A stretch of DNA of 64,000 bases from Bacteroides fragilis NCTC 9343 (lineage in GTDB: Bacteria > Bacteroidota > Bacteroidia > Bacteroidales > Bacteroidaceae). Both the position numbers and the translations under genes were made by a program. Position 1 is the stretch's first letter. Each line of letters begins with the position of its first letter. The notes under the pieces were generated by a model. That model had not been told where the DNA came from, searched no databases, and saw nothing but the letters and a program-made list of their open reading frames with translations. Location: assembly GCF_000025985.1 (NCBI RefSeq), contig NC_003228.3, positions 5,084,001 to 5,148,000 of the forward strand, given 5' to 3'. Positions 58,098 to 64,000 of the stretch are shown one piece after another.

Positions 58098-60851
58098 TCA
58101 GGTTGTCATCGCCTCCGATGGAGTAACTTTATAAAGCGTACGGAAACATTTAGTGAAATAAGCAGGCGAGGTGAAACCGGTCATATAGGCCACCTCACTG
58201 ATATTGTATTTCCGGCTTTTGAGTAAAAGCATTGCTTTGTTAAGTCGGTAATTCCGCAAATAGTCGGTAGGAGAAACACCGAACAGTGTTTTCATCTTCC
58301 TATAAAGGTGTACCCTCGACAATCCCAGATGCTCGCTCAAGTCCTCAATACTGAAATCGGAGTTTTCGTATTGTGTATCGACAATACTCAGCAGCTTATC
58401 CCTGAACAACTCGTCCACCTTCATCAGTTTGCATACCTCCACATTGTCCATCGTACCGGCCTGAAGGTTCTTCATATAAATTTCCTTCATCTTCTGCCGT
58501 TCCGCTATAATGTTGATGATACGTATTTTCAGGAAATCAATATTAAATGGCTTCGGAATGTATTCATCCGCTCCTTCGGCAATGCCGTAGATGCGCTGGC
58601 TGTCTTCGGACAAGGCTGTCAGCAGTATGATGGGGATATGGCTGAAAGCAAGATCGTTCTTCACCCGGTTAACCAACTGGAACCCATTCATACCGGGCAT
58701 TAATACATCGCTCAGAATCAAGTGAAAAGCATCACCCTGTCCCAACAAGTCCAATGCTTCATTACCATTACCTGCCACTTCTACCTGAAAATTGGCGGAC
58801 AGCTCTTTCCGTAAGCTATATCGTACATCGGGATCGTCTTCCACGACCAGGACATGGTAATCATAGGTTTTAGAAAGCATTTCGTTGACCACCGTCGTAT
58901 CCACCTCCATATCGTGATAACTGAGATTGAAGCGATCGGTCTCTTCCAGTATATACTCGTGTGTATAGTGAGCGATATCTTTATAAAGCCGGACGCTGAA
59001 TAAAGTATACTCTCCCGGTTGACTCTCTGCACGGATTTCACCGTCATGCAGGTCGACATACTCTTTTGAAAGATTGAGTCCAATGCCAAAGCCTACTGTA
59101 CCGAAAGTCTTATTACCGGTATAGAAGCGTTCAAACAGGTGTTCCATACTCTCTTTTGAAATTCCCCGCCCGTGATCCTCCACTTCCAGCAGGACAGTTT
59201 CCGCTTCACCGGTAATCCGGACAGAAATATCTCCCCCACTATCCGAATATTTAAAGGCATTCGAAATGATATTTACCAACACCTGCTCTATCTTATTGAC
59301 ATCTATGTAAATGTTCAGTTCGTCAATATTGGTAGAGAACCGGTAATGAATCTGCTTCTCTTCGGCAATACCGGTAAAGTAGTCGAAAACTTCCCTTACC
59401 ATCCCGATCAAATCTACCTGACGCAAAATCAATTTCATCTTATCGTTGTCGATTCTTCGGAAATCGAGTATCTGGTTGACAATCCTGTAGAGCCGGTCTA
59501 CATTCCGTTTCATCAAAGCCACGTCTTCTTGAATAGAAGGATCGAGCTTGGAGTTCTTTATCAATTTATTGACCGGTCCAAGTATCAGTGTAAGAGGAGT
59601 ACGGATTTCATGGGAGATATTGGTAAAAAATTGTAGTTTCTGGTTGGAGATATTCTCAATCTGGCTATTCTTGACAGCCAGTTCTTCTTTTTGAGCTTCT
59701 ACAAGCTGATTTTTATCATGCAGTTCTTTATTCTTATTTTTAACCCGGAGGTTCATGTACATTACATATCCCAGCAAAGGGATAATGAGCAACATCAATG
59801 CCAAAATCAGGATAGTAGAGTTGCGCAGGAACTTGAAACGAGACAATAAATTATCTTCTTCCTGCTTCTGCCGGTTGATTCTTTTCTGGTAGTGGTTGAG
59901 TTGTTCGGACTGTGCCAAAATGGTCTTCGCATTCCCCCGATTGATAATGGCAGTGTTCAATACATAGTTTTTCTTCACCTTTTCTCCATTAATAATCTGC
60001 ATGGCCACCTGAATGGAAATAGCACCTCCGGTAGGGTACTGGAACGAGGCTTCCAACTTCTCATCGGCTACGGCTTGCAATCCGGCACCGTCACCATATA
60101 CCCCGTCGATACCTATAAACCGGATACGTTTGCCGGACACGGAATCACGCTTCATGATGACGTCCCGGGCAGCAAGCGCCATCACGTCGTTGTGGGCATA
60201 GACCAGATCGATGTCGGCAAAAGTAGCTAACCTGTTGACAGCGTCATAAGCACTGTTATAATGCCATTTTCCAAAAACCTGAGTCACCTGAAAATTCTTA
60301 TCACTACGAAGATGATCGATAAATCCATCATGACGCTCCATAGCAGGCGACGAACCTTCCAGTCCCCATATCTCGAGTATTTTGGAGTTGGGGGGCAATT
60401 GTCCGTTAATGTATTCACCAATGGCAGAACCAATGTTGTAATTATTGGCACCGATAGAGACCGTATATTCATCCGATTGTATCTTACGGTCGTGAATAAT
60501 GGTAGGAATACCTTTCCGATAAGCTTCTACAGCCACATCGGTAATGGGAACAGCCTCGTTAGGCGAAATGATGAGTACATCCACGTTCTGGGAAATCAAT
60601 TTCCGAATCTGAGATACCTGTCTGCTGCTGTTGTCCATAGCATTATATACCACCAACTCTACGTTGCGGTAATTGGAGGCCTCAATCTGCATTTCGAGCA
60701 ATACGGCTTCGCGCCAGGAATCGGAGGTACACTGAGAAAAACCAATGACGTACTTTTTGTCTCCTTCCTCTTTGGGTTGGCAAGAGGACAAGAATATAGA
60801 TAAACCTGCAAAAAGCAGAAAGGCCAGTCGGAATAGATTTGTGTTTTTCAT
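58098..60851 (-). CDS. Hybrid two-component system regulator with periplasmic sugar-binding sensor domain
   Basis: The 917-residue protein has, in order: a signal with LSSC (Cys24); a LacI/periplasmic-binding-protein type sensor domain (about residues 33-310, e.g. YVIGFSQCTSDSWR, VDVLIISPNEAVPI, FIGIDGVYGDGAG); one membrane helix (about 345-368); histidine kinase core with HEIRTPLTL near 413; ATPase (GFGIGLNLS); a receiver with phospho-Asp near 713 (LSDVLMPGMNG); and an AraC-type HTH at the C terminus. This is the architecture of B. thetaiotaomicron BT1754, which binds free fructose in the periplasm and activates the fructan locus. By architecture and neighbours it is the fructose sensor of this locus. 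It lies between the porter operon and the GH32 gene, on the same strand. Confidence 0.93.
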   Translation of the reverse strand: MKNTNLFRLAFLLFAGLSIFLSSCQPKEEGDKKYVIGFSQCTSDSWREAVLLEMQIEASNYRNVELVVYNAMDNSSRQVSQIRKLISQNVDVLIISPNEAVPITDVAVEAYRKGIPTIIHDRKIQSDEYTVSIGANNYNIGSAIGEYINGQLPPNSKILEIWGLEGSSPAMERHDGFIDHLRSDKNFQVTQVFGKWHYNSAYDAVNRLATFADIDLVYAHNDVMALAARDVIMKRDSVSGKRIRFIGIDGVYGDGAGLQAVADEKLEASFQYPTGGAISIQVAMQIINGEKVKKNYVLNTAIINRGNAKTILAQSEQLNHYQKRINRQKQEEDNLLSRFKFLRNSTILILALMLLIIPLLGYVMYMNLRVKNKNKELHDKNQLVEAQKEELAVKNSQIENISNQKLQFFTNISHEIRTPLTLILGPVNKLIKNSKLDPSIQEDVALMKRNVDRLYRIVNQILDFRRIDNDKMKLILRQVDLIGMVREVFDYFTGIAEEKQIHYRFSTNIDELNIYIDVNKIEQVLVNIISNAFKYSDSGGDISVRITGEAETVLLEVEDHGRGISKESMEHLFERFYTGNKTFGTVGFGIGLNLSKEYVDLHDGEIRAESQPGEYTLFSVRLYKDIAHYTHEYILEETDRFNLSYHDMEVDTTVVNEMLSKTYDYHVLVVEDDPDVRYSLRKELSANFQVEVAGNGNEALDLLGQGDAFHLILSDVLMPGMNGFQLVNRVKNDLAFSHIPIILLTALSEDSQRIYGIAEGADEYIPKPFNIDFLKIRIINIIAERQKMKEIYMKNLQAGTMDNVEVCKLMKVDELFRDKLLSIVDTQYENSDFSIEDLSEHLGLSRVHLYRKMKTLFGVSPTDYLRNYRLNKAMLLLKSRKYNISEVAYMTGFTSPAYFTKCFRTLYKVTPSEAMTT

Positions 60852-60883
60852 GTTGCATTTTCCTTAATAATACATATATAAGA

Positions 60884-60908
60884 CGTCCTGAAGCAAAGAA
60901 ACAGGACG
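60884..60908. terminator. Hairpin between GH32 gene and HTCS gene
   Basis: CGTCCTG (60884-60890) pairs with CAGGACG (60902-60908), loop 11 nt. Weak T run (CCTTTTCC) on the plus side only, so a full terminator of the GH32 gene is not certain. Confidence 0.35.
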
Positions 60909-61014
60909 CCTTTTCCGGAAAAAATGAACGACAAGGTGTATCGGGACTCTGTGCCACTCTGTGGTGAACGATGACACGCCTCTGCCTACATCTTCCCCTT
61001 TCTATCCGTCGACT

Positions 61015-62661
61015 TTACCAGATAGACTTTACCGAGAACACTTCCAGGTTCTTAACTTCTATGTTGTTACCCCAGAAATGGAGCCCTTCACGATTGCCCT
61101 CACGCGGACTGCGCTTCATCGAATACGAATAGGCTCCCCCGTCAATAAAGACTTCGATGGAAGTGCGATCAATGTAGATGTCGGCTGTCAATTCCATGCT
61201 GGTGCGGTCGTCAGGTGAGTAGAACACTCCATTGATCAGGTTGGAGTTCATGTCATAGTCCACCAGAGGCTGACCGTAAAGATTCAGTCCGGCACTGGTA
61301 GCATGTGACAGTTTGATAGTTGTTCTGATCCGCAAACAATCCTTACCGGAGAACGCCTGTAAGCGTTGATTGGCCGCATCAGAGCTAAGTGAAGTCCAGT
61401 TTCCTACAGGCTGGAACAGTTGCTCGGTCTCTCTGACAGGCACACTAAACAGACGAACTCCCTTTGAGGTAGTGCGGAGTGTCAGTTCGTTGGGCAGCAA
61501 CATCATTCCATTGAACGGCATACCGTCATGTGAGATTCGTCCCCATCCTATTTGTATGCGACGTCCGTCACCGGCAGGTATGTTACTATAAGTCTGGGCA
61601 GCATACATGCTTCCGGTATAATAATAGTATTTGCCGGCTTCCGGGGTAAACGTCTGTCCATCGAATGAGCCCAGCATATAGGTACCGGAAGCTCCGTACA
61701 TCACCCATTTAGTGTGATTCTTATCGCCATCTACCGGTAATTCAAACAATTCCGGGCATTCCCAGAATCCGGTTACATGACTCTTATATTCCCAATTCTT
61801 CAGGTCGGCAGAATTATAAATCGAGTGTCCGTCCCGTTCATTAAGTACCATCACCCAATGTTTGCCGGGAGCATACCAGAAGACCTTCGGGTCGCGTGTA
61901 TCCTTACTGTTCCATTTCGCTTTCGAGTCTATCACCGGGTTACCTTCATACTTGGTAAACGTACGTCCTTTATCGAGACTGTAAGCGATACACTGCCGCT
62001 GTTTCTCCGGATTATCCACTGTATAGGCAGCTACCAATGCCGGTTCGTTTTTCTTATTGAATCCGGCGGTATTATCATAATCGATCACGGCCGAACCGGA
62101 AAAAATAGTTCCCAGCTCATCGGGATGCAGAGCATCCGGCAGTTCCTCCCAATGTACCAGATCACGGCTCACGGCATGTCCCCAATGCATATTTTCCCAT
62201 TCCCGTTCATAAGGGTTGTGCTGATAGAAAAGATGGTATTCACCTTCGTAAAAAACCAGTCCGTTAGGGTCGTTGATCCATCCCCGGCGAGTGGTGAAAT
62301 GAAATTGCGGACGGTTTTTTTCTGCATACAAGCTATCTTGCCCCGCAATCACATCGTCCTGATAGATTTTCTCCAATCCGGCAGACTCCCCTTCATAGCT
62401 GATGCGAAGTGTCTTTCCTTTCCAGGAAGAGACATCGCAGAATACCCAGTAGTCGGGTTTCTCGTCAGCCAGACGGATTACGAAGTTACGTTCCGGAGTA
62501 CCTTTTACCTCGAATGTCATTTTCTTCCGGTCCACTTGGTGGGAAACAGGAAGGTTGATATACTTCTTCGTTATCTTCAGCGTAACGTCGCCGGCAAATG
62601 AAGCAAACAGGTTACCGGCAAGCAGCGTTGCGGTAAAAAATAATTTTGTAGTCAAATGCAT
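61015..62661 (-). CDS. GH32 family beta-fructosidase (exo-levanase/inulinase type), periplasmic
   Basis: The 548-residue protein has a signal peptide cut near residue 23 without a lipobox, so it is probably soluble in the periplasm. The five-bladed GH32 catalytic domain begins near residue 117 with nucleophile Asp131 in WINDPNG, the RDP motif at 256-258 and acid/base Glu301 in ECPEL; the C-terminal beta-sandwich is at about 400-548. It removes terminal beta-fructose from fructans or sucrose-type sugars. About 100 residues precede the catalytic domain and look like an extra beta domain. It lies alone, divergent from a TonB-dependent receptor, so both may share the regulatory region. Confidence 0.93.
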   Translation of the reverse strand: MHLTTKLFFTATLLAGNLFASFAGDVTLKITKKYINLPVSHQVDRKKMTFEVKGTPERNFVIRLADEKPDYWVFCDVSSWKGKTLRISYEGESAGLEKIYQDDVIAGQDSLYAEKNRPQFHFTTRRGWINDPNGLVFYEGEYHLFYQHNPYEREWENMHWGHAVSRDLVHWEELPDALHPDELGTIFSGSAVIDYDNTAGFNKKNEPALVAAYTVDNPEKQRQCIAYSLDKGRTFTKYEGNPVIDSKAKWNSKDTRDPKVFWYAPGKHWVMVLNERDGHSIYNSADLKNWEYKSHVTGFWECPELFELPVDGDKNHTKWVMYGASGTYMLGSFDGQTFTPEAGKYYYYTGSMYAAQTYSNIPAGDGRRIQIGWGRISHDGMPFNGMMLLPNELTLRTTSKGVRLFSVPVRETEQLFQPVGNWTSLSSDAANQRLQAFSGKDCLRIRTTIKLSHATSAGLNLYGQPLVDYDMNSNLINGVFYSPDDRTSMELTADIYIDRTSIEVFIDGGAYSYSMKRSPREGNREGLHFWGNNIEVKNLEVFSVKSIW

Positions 62662-62730
62662 AGTTTTATTTTGTTAGTTAATAATGGAAAACCTGAGTGC
62701 AAGTTTACGGATTTTTTCAGGGATATGCTA

Positions 62731-62825
62731 TCACTCAGCGTACAAAACGTATCACGCAAGTTACTTCAAGGGGGGACTTTACGGTAACATGGATGTAACG
62801 AGTTTGTCACTCAGCGTTCAAACGA
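62731..62825. promoter_or_regulatory. Direct repeats and shared motif in the divergent GH32/TonB-receptor region
   Basis: TCACTCAGCGTACAAAACG (62731-62749) recurs as TCACTCAGCGTTCAAACG (62807-62824), 76 nt apart. Between them GATGTAACGAG (62792-62802) and ACGGTAACAT (62781-62790) match the operator region at 57970-58005. The 229-nt gap holds these elements and the promoter at 62854, and no gene. Confidence 0.5.
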
Positions 62826-62853
62826 TCGTAAAGGGCACGAAATCTTACTCCTC

Positions 62854-62861
62854 TACTTTTG
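62854..62861 (+). promoter_or_regulatory. -7 element of the divergent TonB-receptor gene
   Basis: TACTTTTG followed by CA, about 30 nt before the start codon; no -33 match, while the second direct repeat ends 29 nt upstream, in activator position. Confidence 0.5.
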
Positions 62862-62890
62862 CATCAAATTATTAACGCATACTAAAAAAC

Positions 62891-64000
62891 ATGAAACGAG
62901 TTCTGAAGCTAGTATCATCCATTCTTTTATTATCAGTCATGGGCGGTCATCTCTACGCCGACGAAAAAGCAAACGTAGTAAAACAAGGTACGATCCGGGG
63001 ACGTATCATCGACACTTCCAAACAAACACTACCGGGTGCCTCGATCTACATCGAGAACCTGAAGACAGGAGTTATCAGTGACGTAAACGGTTTCTATACC
63101 TTCGCCAACCTCAACCCGGGGACTTATACGGTAAAAGTAACTTATGTGGGATATGCCCCCGTAGAAATGAAAATAACCATTCCCGAAGGCAAGACACTCG
63201 AAAGAGATGTCATACTGAACGAAGGAGTCGAATTGCAGGAAATTGTAATAGGCGGTGCCTTTCAGGGACAGCGCCGTGCCATCAACTCACAAAAGAGCAG
63301 TCTGGGCATCAAAAATGTAGTTTCTGCCGACCAGGTAGGCAAGTTTCCGGATTCAAACATCGGAGATGCACTGAAACGTATTTCGGGTATCAATGTACAG
63401 TATGATCAGGGTGAAGCCCGTTTCGGACAGGTACGCGGTACATCGGCGGACCTCAGTTCGGTCACCATCAACGGCAACCGCATTCCTTCGGCCGAAGGGG
63501 ATACACGCAACGTACAACTTGACCTGATTCCGGCCGATATGATTCAGACCATCGAAGTCAGTAAAGTGGTAACTTCGGATATGGATGCCGATGCCATCGG
63601 CGGATCTATCAATCTGGTCACCAAGAATTCACCCTATAAACGGACGCTGACAGCTACTGCCGGTTCGGGCTACAACTGGATCAGCGAGAAAGCACAGTTG
63701 AATCTGGGACTGACTTATGGCGACCGTTTCTTTAACGACAAACTGGGGGTCATGTTATCGGCTTCCTATCAGAATGCCCCATCGGGTTCCTACGATACCG
63801 AGTTTCTTTGGGAGAAAGACGACAAAGGAAACGTATATATCAACGACTACCAAATACGCCGGTACTATGTAACCCGTGAACGCCAAAGCTATTCGGCAGC
63901 CTTGGACTGGGATATCAGCGAAAACCACAAATTGATGTTTAAAGGAATTTTCAATAACCGGAACGACTGGGAGAACCGATACCGCACTACTCTGAAAGAT
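62891..64000 (+). CDS. TonB-dependent receptor, partial (continues past the window)
   Basis: An open frame of about 370 codons runs from ATG 62891 to the window end without a stop. A signal peptide (about residues 1-23) precedes a carboxypeptidase-regulatory-like domain (about 33-115: GTIRGRIIDTSKQTLPGASIYIENL) and a plug domain (about 125-255, VVSADQVGKFPDSNIGDALKRISG, DADAIGGSINLVTK). The plug matches the single-component TonB receptors of the type used for sugars in Caulobacter and Xanthomonas rather than SusC: it has GDALKRISGI and DADAIGGSIN instead of the SusC 'GSRAAGGVI' signature. Divergent from GH32, it is probably a second outer membrane route of the fructan locus. The barrel is only beginning at the window edge. 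Confidence 0.85.
   Translation, partial: MKRVLKLVSSILLLSVMGGHLYADEKANVVKQGTIRGRIIDTSKQTLPGASIYIENLKTGVISDVNGFYTFANLNPGTYTVKVTYVGYAPVEMKITIPEGKTLERDVILNEGVELQEIVIGGAFQGQRRAINSQKSSLGIKNVVSADQVGKFPDSNIGDALKRISGINVQYDQGEARFGQVRGTSADLSSVTINGNRIPSAEGDTRNVQLDLIPADMIQTIEVSKVVTSDMDADAIGGSINLVTKNSPYKRTLTATAGSGYNWISEKAQLNLGLTYGDRFFNDKLGVMLSASYQNAPSGSYDTEFLWEKDDKGNVYINDYQIRRYYVTRERQSYSAALDWDISENHKLMFKGIFNNRNDWENRYRTTLKD

Noticed and set aside
61777..62601. A 274-codon frame antisense to GH32
   Set aside because: GH32 has all catalytic motifs; the opposite frame has no recognisable features.

Overview
The window is chromosomal DNA from a Bacteroides species, most likely Bacteroides fragilis or a close relative. 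The evidence is SusC/SusD-type nutrient importers, hybrid two-component sensors, an NVEAL peptide, a radical-SAM/lipoprotein pair, and many upstream regions carrying the Bacteroides promoter signature (TTTG, about 20 nt, TAnnTTTG) with little Shine-Dalgarno sequence. No gene can be tied to a strain from sequence alone.

Left part (1-17.3 kb). A truncated membrane-anchored regulator is followed by a secreted 6-bladed propeller protein. Next come a secreted six-hairpin barrel protein and a full-length hybrid sensor/AraC regulator. A radical-SAM enzyme overlaps the gene of its lipoprotein partner. Then come an ADP-forming acyl-CoA synthetase, a transglutaminase-like lipoprotein, and a divergent set made of a thioredoxin/DUF1573 lipoprotein, a cysteine-rich NVEAL peptide and a propeller lipoprotein.

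Middle part (17.3-33.4 kb). metG is followed by nine genes: a Wzx flippase, three glycosyltransferases, a small YbjN-like membrane protein, wecB and wecC on the opposite strand, and two more glycosyltransferases. Gene count and content match my memory of the B. fragilis lfg locus (general protein O-glycosylation). A sirtuin, two FKBP prolyl isomerases, an Lrp/AsnC regulator, a DUF4491 protein and a tRNA-Met(CAU) follow.

Right-middle part (33.4-47.3 kb). A five-gene operon encodes a tripartite RND pump with its own LytS/LytTR-type two-component pair. Then comes a complete rRNA operon on the minus strand (16S, tRNA-Ile, tRNA-Ala, 23S, 5S) with a strong terminator and three tandem promoters. The gene-poor stretch upstream holds a copy of a dispersed repeat, whose other copy is near 14.2 kb, and a 136-bp inverted-repeat element.

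Right part (47.3-64 kb). A VanX-type dipeptidase and a THUMP-like methyltransferase precede a fructan utilisation locus. The locus has a lipoprotein, SusD, SusC, a DUF2961/GH172 enzyme and a sugar porter in one operon. A hybrid sensor with a sugar-binding periplasmic domain, a periplasmic GH32 fructosidase and a divergent, second TonB-dependent receptor (cut by the window end) follow. Two intergenic regions of this locus share a sequence that may be the sensor's binding site.
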